From CAYXPG01 sp964564845 (GTDB lineage: Bacteria; Planctomycetota; Phycisphaerae; Sedimentisphaerales; Anaerobacaceae): DNA of 58,880 nucleotides. Made by a program: the position numbers and the translations under genes. The stretch lies in the NCBI GenBank assembly GCA_964564845.1, contig CAZMCN010000001.1:1-58880 (forward strand), read 5' to 3'. Position 1 is the stretch's first letter; every line of letters begins with the position of its first letter. Below are positions 24,650 through 34,644 of this stretch, piece by piece. The notes below the pieces were generated by a model, which ran no database searches, had not been told where the DNA came from, and was given only the letters and a program-made list of their open reading frames with translations.

Positions 24650-25831
24650 CTAAGCCTCCAACAATCTCGCCATACGTGGAATAATTATTTCGGGGCTATA
24701 TCGCTCTCGCACATAACTTATCAGCTCATCAGATGTTGGAAGACTAAGCTCACCTTCCAGATACTCCTGAACTTTTTGCCTTAAGTGCTCAATGCTTCCC
24801 GCCGGCACAATACACCCAGGAAGGATAGGTTCCATTAACTCCGGTATAGCGGCTGCATCAGTGCTTATTATCGGCAGTCCGTAAGCAAAGGCTTCCAGTA
24901 CCGGCAAACCAAAGCACTCAAGCGCACGGGTCGGCAGAATGAACAAATCCGCACCCTCATAACATCTTTTGAGAATGTTATCCTTAATCTGACCCAGAAA
25001 CCAAATCTTATCTCGCACATCCAGTGATTTAGTTAAACTTTTAAGTTCTTGCTCCATCGAACCGGCACCAACAACAACATAATACACATTATTTTGAGCT
25101 TTCAGCGAAGGCGCAATAGCTCTGATAGCAATATCCAGCCCCATTCGCGGAGCCAACCGACGAACTGACAGCAGTATTCGAGCATCATTCGGCCAATGGA
25201 GTTTGGCACGGGCTTCACTTTTTAAATATTCCCGGGAAAACCCCTCCCTGCACCAGTGCGGTATTACTTGGACTTTATCACCAACCCCATAATAATTATC
25301 TATAGCCTCTTTGGTAAACATCGAAAGAGTATGGATAGAGTCAACTTTGCCAAGTATCTCCCCTTCAAGTTTTCTAAGTGTACCTTTGCCTAAAAGCAGC
25401 TTTATTTTGCCCGGTAAACCCTGGGCCGCCCAGTTAATTTCCTGCTCCATAACAGTTGGAGAGTGAACGGTATAAACATATCTCGGACCATCTCCAAAGA
25501 CCTCATAAACGATTTTGCCGTACAAAGGAAGATGAATGTGTATCACGTCGCATTTCATATCAAAAAGATATTTGCGGGCGGTACGTACGCCAGCCATTTT
25601 TTGCTTGTGAACCTTAAATGGGTCAAGAGGCCTCGTTTTAGGAAAAGCAAAACGTACCACTCGAATCCCTTCGTATTGGGAAATTGTCTCTGCGTCCGGT
25701 TTCTGCTTTCGACAGAATACGGTGACTTGATGCCCCCTGTCACACATAAATCGGACGACATCAAATGCGACCCTTGCCGACCCGCTTGCCTGGTCGGGGA
25801 AAAATGCGTCAACAGCAACTAAATAGCGCAT
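24650..25831 (-). CDS. Family 4 glycosyltransferase
   Basis: A 393-residue GT-B enzyme. Seen: YLVAVDAFFPDQASGSARVAFDVVRFMCDRGHQVTVF, CDVIHIHLPLYGKIVYEVFG, KVDSIHTLSMFTKEAI, LLSVRRLAPRMGLDIAIRAIAPSLK, WFLGQIKDNILKRCYEGADLFILPTRALECFGLPVLEAFAYGLPIISTDAAAIPELM. All GT4 landmarks are intact, including E-C-F-G-L-P-V-L-E-A. AGGA precedes the ATG. It lies 26 bases downstream of the polymerase gene. Confidence 0.9.
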   Translation of the reverse strand: MRYLVAVDAFFPDQASGSARVAFDVVRFMCDRGHQVTVFCRKQKPDAETISQYEGIRVVRFAFPKTRPLDPFKVHKQKMAGVRTARKYLFDMKCDVIHIHLPLYGKIVYEVFGDGPRYVYTVHSPTVMEQEINWAAQGLPGKIKLLLGKGTLRKLEGEILGKVDSIHTLSMFTKEAIDNYYGVGDKVQVIPHWCREGFSREYLKSEARAKLHWPNDARILLSVRRLAPRMGLDIAIRAIAPSLKAQNNVYYVVVGAGSMEQELKSLTKSLDVRDKIWFLGQIKDNILKRCYEGADLFILPTRALECFGLPVLEAFAYGLPIISTDAAAIPELMEPILPGCIVPAGSIEHLRQKVQEYLEGELSLPTSDELISYVRERYSPEIIIPRMARLLEA

Positions 25832-25857
25832 GAATAATCCTGTAACACATTCATAAA

Positions 25858-27360
25858 TTATGTGCTGTCACTATATCCGTATTCTCCAGCTTTACCTCTT
25901 CGCCACTCACCTGTTAAAAGTGCAACCGCCCACCATAAAACAAAAGCAAAAATAAGGCACCATACCAGATTTCGCCAACAGTCGATTAAGCCAACTGCAT
26001 CCGTAGCGATAAGCAGAGGTCCAAACACACTTACATAGAGCAGCGCCTTGACCTCCGATTTCCTCGATGCCCTGCGAAAAATCCACATTGTAATCCAATG
26101 TAAAATCCCCAACACGATCCCACCCGCAAAAACAAACAAATATCCGCCAAGCAACCAAAGGTTACCAACCAGAGAGATTTCAATTGTAGATTTTTCCTCT
26201 ATCCGAAAACCGTAATAAGGCAATATCCAGTAGCCGGAATAATGTGGGCTAAACCACAATCTGCCTGGTATCAATCGCATAAACGCTTCCTTTAGGAATC
26301 CCAATGGCGCAAACGCTAAAAACGGGGAGTTTCCCGGCGTATTTATAACAACATTATGTCCGGCATTGTGAAACAACCGGTGGAAGGTGTAATAAACCGG
26401 AGGCGTATCTGCCGTGGCTGTACGCCATTCCTTCAGTAGCCCCCAACGGTATGCCAAGTCCTTAAATTCTGCGGTGCCTGTCAGTATCCTCGTAACATTG
26501 CCGATTACCGCATAAAGAGGGAATAAAATTGCTATGCAAACAAGAATAATGAACTTGGTCTTAGCCGATGTCCTGCTTAAAAAAAGAATACCCATTAGAA
26601 ACGTAAAGACGGGAATAATTGCCAAACCGCGGGCATTGCCTAATGTATAAAAGAAAACCAGAACTGCCAAAAATATCGCAAGAGCAATTACCATCTTTTT
26701 AGACAAATTTGTAATAAGGGCACCAACTACAAACAAAACGCCATTGTAGTATTTCATTAAACCCTCTGTTACATAAACTGCCGAATCAGGAATCATAATA
26801 ACTTTTGATATCGAATGTATACCGAGAATAATCATCGAAAATACTGCAACAACATTTGCAACAAGTTTTGGTCTTCGAGCCGGAGTGCTGCTGGCCAACA
26901 CTTTTTCTCGAACTGCCTGCCAAACTATTGGTAGATACCCCAAAAGGAGTAAAAAAACCGCCGTCTGTACTCTCAAAGCCCCATCGAGCATATATGTTGT
27001 AATCGTGCCTTCGTATGTAACATATCTGGCTTCGGGATAAAACACTGCGAAATAAACCGTCGCAAGCGGCCATGCAACAAAAAATATGAGCATTGTGAAA
27101 ACCGGCACCAGAGCCTCCGCTGTCCACTTCTTCAGAAAATGAATAATAGAACCGAATATAATCAGACAGTTCACATAAGCCAGACTGACCCCCCAGAAAT
27201 TTGAACGCACCTTAAAAGGAATCAAGAGTCCTAAAACCGCCAAAAAAAACCACCCTGACAATGACAGCCAGCGCATAGAATAATAGTTGTGCGCCGTTTC
27301 GCCGACGTCATCAAGCAGCTCATATTCCCATTCAACATCCTGTACGCTGTCAACTTCCAT
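25858..27360 (-). CDS. Wzy-like oligosaccharide repeat-unit polymerase
   Basis: A 500-residue integral membrane protein with roughly 11-13 hydrophobic segments and a large polar loop (about 300-385) containing RTATADTPPVYYTFHRLFHNAGHNV and GRLWFSPHYSGYWILPYYGF. This topology and its place beside a flippase and glycosyltransferases fit a Wzy/O-antigen polymerase, which joins repeat units at the periplasmic face. Sequence conservation in the class is very low, so the call leans on topology and context. The ATG at 27360 has AAGG nine bases upstream; two in-frame codons before it lack support. Confidence 0.75.
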   Translation of the reverse strand: MEVDSVQDVEWEYELLDDVGETAHNYYSMRWLSLSGWFFLAVLGLLIPFKVRSNFWGVSLAYVNCLIIFGSIIHFLKKWTAEALVPVFTMLIFFVAWPLATVYFAVFYPEARYVTYEGTITTYMLDGALRVQTAVFLLLLGYLPIVWQAVREKVLASSTPARRPKLVANVVAVFSMIILGIHSISKVIMIPDSAVYVTEGLMKYYNGVLFVVGALITNLSKKMVIALAIFLAVLVFFYTLGNARGLAIIPVFTFLMGILFLSRTSAKTKFIILVCIAILFPLYAVIGNVTRILTGTAEFKDLAYRWGLLKEWRTATADTPPVYYTFHRLFHNAGHNVVINTPGNSPFLAFAPLGFLKEAFMRLIPGRLWFSPHYSGYWILPYYGFRIEEKSTIEISLVGNLWLLGGYLFVFAGGIVLGILHWITMWIFRRASRKSEVKALLYVSVFGPLLIATDAVGLIDCWRNLVWCLIFAFVLWWAVALLTGEWRRGKAGEYGYSDST

Positions 27361-27421
27361 TAACAAACCTTATAATAATAAAAGCGTCCTGCGTGCCACA
27401 TACAGCAAAACCTAACGGCAA

Positions 27422-28480
27422 CTATTTTGACCTCAACGCAACAATCTTATTTATCGCTTCTCTCAACCTCTCATGATTGCTGTAGCCGCTGTCTAAGCAT
27501 CTTTGTCTGCCGGCCTGTGCTATCCCTTTCCTTTCTTCGTCATGACACAGATAGTACTTAACCTTATCTAAAAGTTCTTCATCACTGCTGAAAAACTCAG
27601 CTTCTTTGCCCTCTTTAAAAAGCGAAAGGTGCTCATCGGTCCTTTCAGCAAGCATAAACCCCCCACAGGCCGGTATTTCCATACTGCGCGTCGTCTGAAG
27701 GTCCCGATTTGCTTTCCGCAGGAAACCGAGATTTATATCAAACGCGCAAATCGCACGCGCATAATCTTCTGCCAGTAAAGGCCGGTTCTCGAGCCGCAAT
27801 CTCTCACAATGCCTTTTACACCGATGCCATGTATAACCCCACACTCGAACATCAATTCCACAATCAGCCAGAAAATACAAACTTTTTGCCCTCTCCGGTT
27901 CCCATTGTCCAATGAATCCCACAGGTCCTCCAAAACGCTCCCTCTCTTCAGTTGTAACCTCCACCGGATGATGGCTGCTCCTGTCGTATGCGTTCCCAAT
28001 AAATTCGCTGCGCCGGCAACCCAACTCCTCCAGCTCCGAAACACAGTAGCTCTTGGTGGTAAAGTAAATGTCATAGTAACGCAAAGACCGCAAAAATCGT
28101 CTCGACTGGTTACGCTTGTTACCTGTCATATCATCAGGTGAATAACCCACTATTAAACATTTATCCTGCAAACTGCCTACCGCCTTAAACGTGTCAGGTT
28201 CTATGGTTAGCCCTTTATCAATCCAGAGCAGGTCAAATTGCTCTTTCTCCAGATGATTGATTATCGCTTCATTAGTAGATGCTAAATCCATCGGCCCAAA
28301 CAAACGACGGATAATACGATTGTGCAGACGCCATTCTTTCCGAACAACCCACTCGGGGTGAGTGTTCACCTTCGTCAGTTTATGACCTAAATCCTGCAGT
28401 GCAATCATGCGCTGCTTTGTTGTACTTCCTCTCCTTATAGGACCTATATACAATATTTTCAAAGAACCTGGTTTCATCAT
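27422..28480 (-). CDS. CgeB-like glycosyltransferase
   Basis: A 352-residue GT-B protein of the CgeB/spore-maturation type. Seen: KILYIGPIRRGSTTKQRMIALQDLGH, EQFDLLWIDKGLTIEPDTF, LIVGYSPDDMTG, YYDIYFTTKSYCVSELEELG, VGFIGQWEPERAKSLYFLADCGIDVRVWGY and the C-terminal DINLGFLRKANRDLQTTRSMEIPACGGFMLAERTDEHLSLFKEGKEAEFF. The last block is the diagnostic R...E.PA.G.FML.ER..E....F..G.E..FF motif. Donor sugar unknown. Confidence 0.88.
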   Translation of the reverse strand: MMKPGSLKILYIGPIRRGSTTKQRMIALQDLGHKLTKVNTHPEWVVRKEWRLHNRIIRRLFGPMDLASTNEAIINHLEKEQFDLLWIDKGLTIEPDTFKAVGSLQDKCLIVGYSPDDMTGNKRNQSRRFLRSLRYYDIYFTTKSYCVSELEELGCRRSEFIGNAYDRSSHHPVEVTTEERERFGGPVGFIGQWEPERAKSLYFLADCGIDVRVWGYTWHRCKRHCERLRLENRPLLAEDYARAICAFDINLGFLRKANRDLQTTRSMEIPACGGFMLAERTDEHLSLFKEGKEAEFFSSDEELLDKVKYYLCHDEERKGIAQAGRQRCLDSGYSNHERLREAINKIVALRSK

Positions 28481-28501
28481 AAATGTTTCGGGTTCGAACG
28501 G

Positions 28502-29587
28502 CTATTGGCTTTGTACATACCTTGCTTCTTTTCTGGTAAAAAGGTTGGGATGCCGCGGCAAGCCTAAAAAAACCCGACACTTGCTCACCAACGTCCCCCA
28601 CAAATATGGAACCAGCTTTTTACGAGCAAACCGAAGAAGTTCCTTTTCCAGACCATGTCTCCTAAACACGTTACAAATTTCCGCGAACTGATTGTTCTTC
28701 CTTCGTAACCTTGCAAGATACTCCGGCATAATCATCGACCCCGATTGCCACACTTTCGACTCCTGAATAAATGCGGTATCACTCAAATGTACAGGAAGCC
28801 CTTTCTTCTGCCCGAAAAAACTGGTTAAATCGTCAACCATATTTATGTTATCTTCCACACCAAGCATTACTTTACGTGTATGCCCCACAGACCCCGGCTG
28901 CATCCGATATCTCGCTACCGAATCAGATATGAATACAACATCACAAACACTCAGCAGTTTCCAAAAAGTTTCCAGGTCACCGCTCCACGATTGGTTTTTG
29001 GGAAAACCTCCGATGGATTCTAAAGCTTCCCGCTTAATCAGGTGCGGCGATGGATTGCCAAACATACAGCCGGCACTTTTCTTTAGGCTCACAACGTCAA
29101 GAACCTTAATACCGCTGCATCTGCCTGACACGCCCCATCTCCTCGGCCGAGCAATAAGAGAACCATCAGAATCGATGATTGTAAATTGTCCGAACACTAC
29201 TCCAACTCCCTCTCCCGCCTTTTCCCATCCATCAACCAATACCGATACACAATTCGACTCAAGAACATCATCTCCGTCCAGATATTTAATAAGTTCGCCT
29301 CTGGCCAATTCCAGACTACGATTTTTGTTAAGATGCTGTCCAAGGTTCTGTTCATTACGATACACTCTTAGGCGACTGTCCTTTATCTTTAACACCTCTT
29401 CGTAAGTGCCGTCGCCGCCGCAATCCTCAACAACCACTACTTCCAAAGGTTCATATGTTTGACTCAGCGCACTTTGTATCGCCTCCGCAATATAATCCTT
29501 ACAACCCCAGCAGGGAATTAAAACTGACACCAAAGGGCGGTGGGTAACCGCAGCTTCTTTATTATCTTGTGACTCTCTCATCTTCAA
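28502..29587 (-). CDS. Family 2 glycosyltransferase
   Basis: A 361-residue GT-A enzyme. Seen: PLVSVLIPCWGCKDYIAEAIQSALSQTYEPLEVVVVEDCGGDGTYEEVL, NLGQHLNKNRSLELARGELIKYLDGDDVLESNCV (metal-binding DGDD), and acceptor-site WSGDLETFWKLLSVCDVVFISDSVARYRMQPGSVGHTR. The C-terminal 90 residues are a basic helical tail. The TTG at 29587 has AGAAGGA six bases upstream; the ATG two codons later is nearly as good. It is 21 bases before the CgeB-like gene, so co-transcribed. Confidence 0.9.
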   Translation of the reverse strand: MKMRESQDNKEAAVTHRPLVSVLIPCWGCKDYIAEAIQSALSQTYEPLEVVVVEDCGGDGTYEEVLKIKDSRLRVYRNEQNLGQHLNKNRSLELARGELIKYLDGDDVLESNCVSVLVDGWEKAGEGVGVVFGQFTIIDSDGSLIARPRRWGVSGRCSGIKVLDVVSLKKSAGCMFGNPSPHLIKREALESIGGFPKNQSWSGDLETFWKLLSVCDVVFISDSVARYRMQPGSVGHTRKVMLGVEDNINMVDDLTSFFGQKKGLPVHLSDTAFIQESKVWQSGSMIMPEYLARLRRKNNQFAEICNVFRRHGLEKELLRFARKKLVPYLWGTLVSKCRVFLGLPRHPNLFTRKEARYVQSQ

Positions 29588-29632
29588 CTATAATCCTTCT
29601 GTAAAGCATTATTAGCAGCTCAGGTTTTTATA

Positions 29633-30583
29633 TCAGGACTCGATTTGTTTCCTGGCTACGGCAGAACTGATACCACGACAAGCTATTGTTATTTCGCGAT
29701 AGTCGGCAAAGTCATACCCGCGTTTTGATAATTCTCGTAAAAAGATTTCTCTGCTGACGTCATTTTCAAGCTCGATTTGAAAACACCTGACCTTATCTAT
29801 CCAGCTTAAATCGTCACTACTGAAGACATCTATCTCGGCACCTTCTACGTCTATTTTTAGGATATCCACCGTCTCGATGCCATACCGCTTAAGAAGAGTT
29901 GCCATATCAACGCCTTCAATGCCGTCAGCGTCATCAGCATCCGTCGGTAAAACACTTGAAGACCAAGTGCCGATATTATCAGCAACAACATTCATTGAAC
30001 ATCTCTCGCACCATAAAGCTGATTGCAAAATGACCGCACGGGCACCGAACTGTTCAAGATTTCTCCGACAAAGCGAGTAATTTACAGGGTCAGGTTCAAT
30101 CGCTATTAATCGTGCTTCCGGATATTTGCTCAGCAAATAGGCACTGGCTAATCCTATATTTGCTCCACAGTCGATAATCGTCTTTGCGTCACCTGGAAGC
30201 AACTGTCCATAGTGATGCTGGATGAGAATGTCATAGTAGAGAATAACATCACAGGTTCCAGGTCTAATCCAAACAGAATAATCACTCTCGCCTAAAGGCA
30301 TTTGTACGGACTCTCCTGTTTGCTCTTTTCGACCCTGGTCCCACCGACTTCTCGCCTCCTTGTACATTTTATAAAATTGACTGTGCAGCGATGGTTGAAG
30401 AACTTTGCGAATCTTAAGCCATTCGTCCAGCTTCACCCTGGAAAGTACATAAGGACGCATGATTGTCTGTACAAATGTTACAAACCAGCCAGGCGAATAT
30501 TTTTTGATGTTCTGTTTCAAAACATCATACCACCGCATTCTGCCTATAACATGTACAAATGGTTTTTGCCCGATTTTATCCAT
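29633..30583 (-). CDS. FkbM-family methyltransferase
   Basis: An SAM-dependent O-methyltransferase of about 316 residues. Motif I reads TIIDCGANIGLASAYLLSKYPEARLIAIEPDPVNYSLCRRNLEQF. Then VILQSALWCERCSMNV, and the family motif VDILKIDVEGAEIDVFSSDDLSWIDKV. In polysaccharide loci FkbM enzymes typically methylate a sugar hydroxyl. GAGGA is 9 bases before the ATG at 30583. It lies between the flippase and GT2 genes. Confidence 0.9.
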   Translation of the reverse strand: MDKIGQKPFVHVIGRMRWYDVLKQNIKKYSPGWFVTFVQTIMRPYVLSRVKLDEWLKIRKVLQPSLHSQFYKMYKEARSRWDQGRKEQTGESVQMPLGESDYSVWIRPGTCDVILYYDILIQHHYGQLLPGDAKTIIDCGANIGLASAYLLSKYPEARLIAIEPDPVNYSLCRRNLEQFGARAVILQSALWCERCSMNVVADNIGTWSSSVLPTDADDADGIEGVDMATLLKRYGIETVDILKIDVEGAEIDVFSSDDLSWIDKVRCFQIELENDVSREIFLRELSKRGYDFADYREITIACRGISSAVARKQIES

Positions 30584-30662
30584 GCTCAAAATTCCTCGAC
30601 AACTGCGAAAATTAACACAAAGGGCTTATTTTTGTTCAACTCCGCCTGAATTTGTCCCGGGC

Positions 30663-32222
30663 TCATCCTGTTCGCAAATACAGGCCCCGAGCCTTCGCAA
30701 AAAACCTCCCTGCTTCTGCACGTATCTTTTCATCCATTACAAGTGACGCCCCACCGGTAACTAATATGTATGCCATCCCACACACGATAAACCATACCCA
30801 GCTCTCCCCGACAACATATCTTCTAAATAAAAATGCCAATCCCATCGCTGCTAAAAAAGCCCTCCCGAAACTGAATAGTTCGCAACGAAACTCCACCGCC
30901 GAAAGCCGGTGCTTTTTTACCCACTCCGGGCCGTAATACAACGCCGATGCTATCCCGAATCCCACTAACAGACTAACAGGTGAGCCAAGATACTCTATCA
31001 ACCAAACCAGCCCAACCAGAATCGCCGCACGCACGCTGGATAACAACACACCAATGGCCGAGAGACTCTTAATGTTACCCCCGGCATACAAAACATGATG
31101 AACAACTGCCACAAATATTATTGTTGCCAACGCTCCAGCCATCAGAAAATCGAACGCTGCTCCGGCATAAAACTCGGCACCCACCCAAAGATTAACAAAT
31201 GTCTTGTTCAAGGCCACACACGAACCTGCTCCGATTACCAGACAATAAACTATTACACGCATCAGCCTTTGCGAAATATTCCTGAACTTTGTCGCATCGC
31301 CTTCTCCATATAGATGGGCAAGTCCCGGCATAAACGCAACACTGATTCTTTCCAGAATCATCTTGAGTACGTCCCAGGAACGTCTTGTTAATACATAAAT
31401 TATGGTAACATTCGGCCCCAAAAAAATTCCTATCACAAGAGCGTCACATTGAGCAAAAAGCTGGTATGATAAACGATTAAAAAATGTCCAGCTTGTCAGA
31501 CCGGCCATATCTCTCAAGTTTTCTCTTGCCAGGGAGAATCTAATACGCAACCGATACAGACAATAGTAAAATATGTCCGCCCAGTACAGGATTGACCACA
31601 CAATGCCCCTTGCCGCCAGTCCTGCCGGAATTGATACCAGACCGTAACCGTTCAACAACATCACAACTGTTACGACAATGCCTGTTACCGCCCCTGTAAT
31701 ATAAATAATACTGTATGTTACATTACGCTGCAATCCCTGCTGTACAGCACCTGCCCCACCTGCAATTATCGTAAGGCTGCACGAAAAACCCGCCAAAATA
31801 AAACTATCGGATAGACTGCCGCCAGCCTGCCCACTCAGACCAAAGAGCTTAGGTAAAAAAGGAGCAACACCAAAACTCAAAAAAAATGGAATAAAACCTA
31901 CTGCAGCGATGCAAACCAGACCGGTGCCGATTACTTTGCCCATCTGGTCAAACTCTTTTGCACCATAGACTTGTGCTGTTTTCTGACGAACAATATTTGT
32001 CAGGCCGGCATCCGCAAGCAACAGCCACATTACTATACTGCCTGTGGCAAGCCATGCGCCGTAAAGTGTTGAATCTATATACCTCAGGTACAGAGGCACC
32101 AGCACAATACCCTGAACAATCGCCAAGCCGACTGTGACGTATTGATGAATAAGATTTGCTACAGTTGCTAACCGCCTGCTTACAGGCTTAATGTTCGGCT
32201 CTGGTTTGTCTTGAAATGCCAT
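30663..32222 (-). CDS. Wzx-like polysaccharide flippase
   Basis: A 519-residue protein with 12-14 hydrophobic segments of the polysaccharide transport/MOP superfamily. The start SRRLATVANLIHQYVTVGLAIVQGIVLVPLYLRYIDSTLYGAWLATGS is typical of Wzx (a helix, then 'PL.L.Y.....YG.W'). Later helices hold ADAGLTNIVRQKTAQVYG and TRRSWDVLKMILERISVAFMPGLAHLYGEGD. It would move lipid-linked repeat units across the inner membrane for the polymerase encoded downstream. Confidence 0.9.
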   Translation of the reverse strand: MAFQDKPEPNIKPVSRRLATVANLIHQYVTVGLAIVQGIVLVPLYLRYIDSTLYGAWLATGSIVMWLLLADAGLTNIVRQKTAQVYGAKEFDQMGKVIGTGLVCIAAVGFIPFFLSFGVAPFLPKLFGLSGQAGGSLSDSFILAGFSCSLTIIAGGAGAVQQGLQRNVTYSIIYITGAVTGIVVTVVMLLNGYGLVSIPAGLAARGIVWSILYWADIFYYCLYRLRIRFSLARENLRDMAGLTSWTFFNRLSYQLFAQCDALVIGIFLGPNVTIIYVLTRRSWDVLKMILERISVAFMPGLAHLYGEGDATKFRNISQRLMRVIVYCLVIGAGSCVALNKTFVNLWVGAEFYAGAAFDFLMAGALATIIFVAVVHHVLYAGGNIKSLSAIGVLLSSVRAAILVGLVWLIEYLGSPVSLLVGFGIASALYYGPEWVKKHRLSAVEFRCELFSFGRAFLAAMGLAFLFRRYVVGESWVWFIVCGMAYILVTGGASLVMDEKIRAEAGRFFAKARGLYLRTG

Positions 32223-32286
32223 TTTTCTACGTACTGAATATTGATTTATAAACTCAAATACCTCGAACCCCTATGTCACTACCAGC

Positions 32287-33909
32287 TTATTTCTTAAAAG
32301 CCTCATAGTCGGCTTTGAGGGTTTTGACAAAATCGACACCAGCATCGCTTTTTCCTCTGACTTTGTTGGATATCATCGTTAAGTTTTCACTAAGCCAACC
32401 GTGAGGGGGATTAAAACGATTCTCACCCCACGCCCTGAATCCGATACCAGCTCCATCATTAGCCTTGTAAGTTATTGACAAACGTTTTACCTTCGCTGCA
32501 TCTATTCTTTTTTTGCCGGCCTCGGTTATCTCGAATGCATTTTGACCTTTATGAAGCTTGTAATCAGCGTCTTCTTGTAACTGCACGTCGTTCGGCAGCG
32601 ATATCGAAACTGCAGAATCTTGACGGATAAAATGATTAAAATCGTATCTGCCTGCTGCAATATTGCCAGCCGAACCACCAAGCTGATGAGTGTCGCCAAC
32701 CACCGATAAATTATGACCGCCCATAAGAAGAAATGTATTGCCGATGAAAATCGCTCCGTTGGCCTTGATTCTCGTCGCCGTTGTAACTTGAAAGTAATTA
32801 CCTTGAATGATCATCCTGTTGCCGGAACGAGTATCTATTATCGGCCTGTATTTACTAGGATTCTTGCTCACATTCCTGAAGTTAATCGTATTATTCGAAA
32901 AAGTAATGCGCTCCATCCTTTTTTGGCCACCATCAGGAAACTGGCGTATAAGAACCTCTGGAACTTCACGTTCATAAGCTGTCTCAAACCGGCAGCTATC
33001 AACCAGAATTTCGTTTCCTCTCAAATCAAAATAAACTGTATCGTGGCTTTCAGCACCTGATTTATAGAGTGTTCCAAAATTATTGGAACTGAATTTATGG
33101 GAGCCTCCGGATTGCTCATAACAATTGGTAATCAAATTTCCCGTAAAAGCCGACTTTGTGAATATAAACCAGTTGTTCCTATACTCACACACGTAAGGCT
33201 GTGTGCCGGCACAGACGATATTATAGGCATTATCAAAAGTGCACTGCTCGACAACAAGCTGCCCGTTGTCATGGTCGACAACGCTTTCATTGGGCGACGG
33301 CCTTAGGCCGGGAAAAACTGTGCCTGCATATAAATTATTCAGGCTGCAGTTCTCTATAGACGTCATCACGCTGACATTGCCTATCGCAACGGCGCAGATT
33401 AAATCTTTTTTATTGGTTCCCTGGATGCCCACTCCTGAAATATGCACCTGTCTTCCATTGCTTATTCCCAGAACGGGCACAATATTCGGCTCTTTAACTA
33501 CACCGTTTTTCTTATTCACTTCAACAATTTTGCCGGGCTTGAAATTTTTTAAAACACATATATTGGCGGAAGTTGACTGTCCCCGGTAGGCCCCGCGATT
33601 GGACCCTACCACTGTAATTGATGCCTGTACTAATTTATCCTTATCAGGATTGACAAGCCATATCGTTGATGCAACTCCCCAATTGCCCTTTGGGAAAAAC
33701 ATTGTCAGACCATTTGCCCGGCAGTAGGCCGCACATCTGTTTATAGCCTGAGAATTGTCTGTGCCGACCCAAACCCCGCCTATATTCTTGGCATCTGAAA
33801 CCGCGCCAAATTGTGTAACACTCACAAGACGTTGTGCCAAGCTCTGACCTGAAAGAAACAGCATAACAAGAGTCCAGGGCAACAAAAATTTCTGATAATA
33901 ACTATTCAT
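32287..33909 (-). CDS. Secreted right-handed beta-helix (pectate-lyase-like) protein
   Basis: About 540 residues with a signal peptide (MNSYYQKFLLPWTLVMLFLSGQSLA). The mature start VSVTQFGAVSDAKN...GTDNSQAINRCAAYCRANGLTMFFPKGNWGVAS matches the 'FGA.gDG.tDdT.Ai..A' opening of pectate-lyase-3/GH28-like beta-helix proteins. Repeating strands rich in N and G follow (IENCSLNNLYAGTV, FSNNTINFRNVS, IIQGNYFQV). The Asp of the usual DG-x-DDT is altered (GGVWVGTDNS). It lies within the exopolysaccharide locus and may trim, modify or bind the polymer; substrate unknown. I chose the ATG at 33909 because it starts the signal peptide and matches the pseudogene copy nearby. An upstream in-frame TTG is less likely. 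Confidence 0.8.
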   Translation of the reverse strand: MNSYYQKFLLPWTLVMLFLSGQSLAQRLVSVTQFGAVSDAKNIGGVWVGTDNSQAINRCAAYCRANGLTMFFPKGNWGVASTIWLVNPDKDKLVQASITVVGSNRGAYRGQSTSANICVLKNFKPGKIVEVNKKNGVVKEPNIVPVLGISNGRQVHISGVGIQGTNKKDLICAVAIGNVSVMTSIENCSLNNLYAGTVFPGLRPSPNESVVDHDNGQLVVEQCTFDNAYNIVCAGTQPYVCEYRNNWFIFTKSAFTGNLITNCYEQSGGSHKFSSNNFGTLYKSGAESHDTVYFDLRGNEILVDSCRFETAYEREVPEVLIRQFPDGGQKRMERITFSNNTINFRNVSKNPSKYRPIIDTRSGNRMIIQGNYFQVTTATRIKANGAIFIGNTFLLMGGHNLSVVGDTHQLGGSAGNIAAGRYDFNHFIRQDSAVSISLPNDVQLQEDADYKLHKGQNAFEITEAGKKRIDAAKVKRLSITYKANDGAGIGFRAWGENRFNPPHGWLSENLTMISNKVRGKSDAGVDFVKTLKADYEAFKK

Positions 33910-34026
33910 CAAAACAAATCCCGACAAATTTGGTCAAACATAAAAGCCCCCGGCTTCGAAGATGGTAAAGCATTTTCACTCTCGCTTCTTTTTACGTCGT
34001 TGAAGTCCTGTTGACAGTGTGTTATA

Positions 34027-34632
34027 TTACTCCAATCTTTCAAATTCTGATTTCAGAATCGCATAATTCAATCTATTCTGACTTACATTGTATTTGATAT
34101 AGGCGTCCTTTACCACTTCCTTCAGCCTGAAGCCGCATTTCTCCATAACTTTTAGTGCACTCACATTCTTTTCAAATGCCCAGGCTTCTATACTTACCAG
34201 GCCCAACTGTTCAAACCCAAATTTTAAGGCGAGCTTTAGTGCTTCCGACATGAGCCCTTTGCCCCAATATCTCTTGCTGATCCAAAATCCAATATCTGCA
34301 AACTCCTCTTGGGGTTCATTTTTTGATAAGGACACTACACCAATAACTTTTCCTGTTTCTCTAAGAACGACAGCCAACCTAAAAACCTTCTTAGACTTTG
34401 GCTCAAATATGCTTGTCCAGATTAATTGCAGACCTTTCCACATATGCCTAACCGCCCTGCATACAAACCGTCCAATTTTGTTCTCAAGGTACCACTGTCT
34501 GGGTGGGCCTGTCCACCTGCCGACCTCCTTGTCTCGAATATTTATATAGATATCAATAGCGTCAAAAACACTCAATTCCCTCACCAGAATACGCTCACCC
34601 ACAATGCTTGATTTTGTCTGAACAACGTCCAT
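34027..34632 (-). CDS. GNAT N-acetyltransferase (RimJ/RimL type)
   Basis: A 201-residue acetyltransferase. Seen: ERILVRELSVFDAIDIYINIRD, VFRLAVVLRETGKVIGVVSLSKNEPQEEFADIGFWISKRYWGKGLMSEALKLALKFGFEQLGLVSIEAWAFEKNVSALKVMEKCGFRLKEVV. The RYWGKGLMSEA stretch is the acetyl-CoA loop (Q/R-x-x-G-x-G/A). Because of its place it may acetylate an amino sugar or a protein; unproven. It starts 12 bases after the end of the beta-helix pseudogene. Confidence 0.88.
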   Translation of the reverse strand: MDVVQTKSSIVGERILVRELSVFDAIDIYINIRDKEVGRWTGPPRQWYLENKIGRFVCRAVRHMWKGLQLIWTSIFEPKSKKVFRLAVVLRETGKVIGVVSLSKNEPQEEFADIGFWISKRYWGKGLMSEALKLALKFGFEQLGLVSIEAWAFEKNVSALKVMEKCGFRLKEVVKDAYIKYNVSQNRLNYAILKSEFERLE

Positions 34633-34644
34633 CTCGATTTCTTA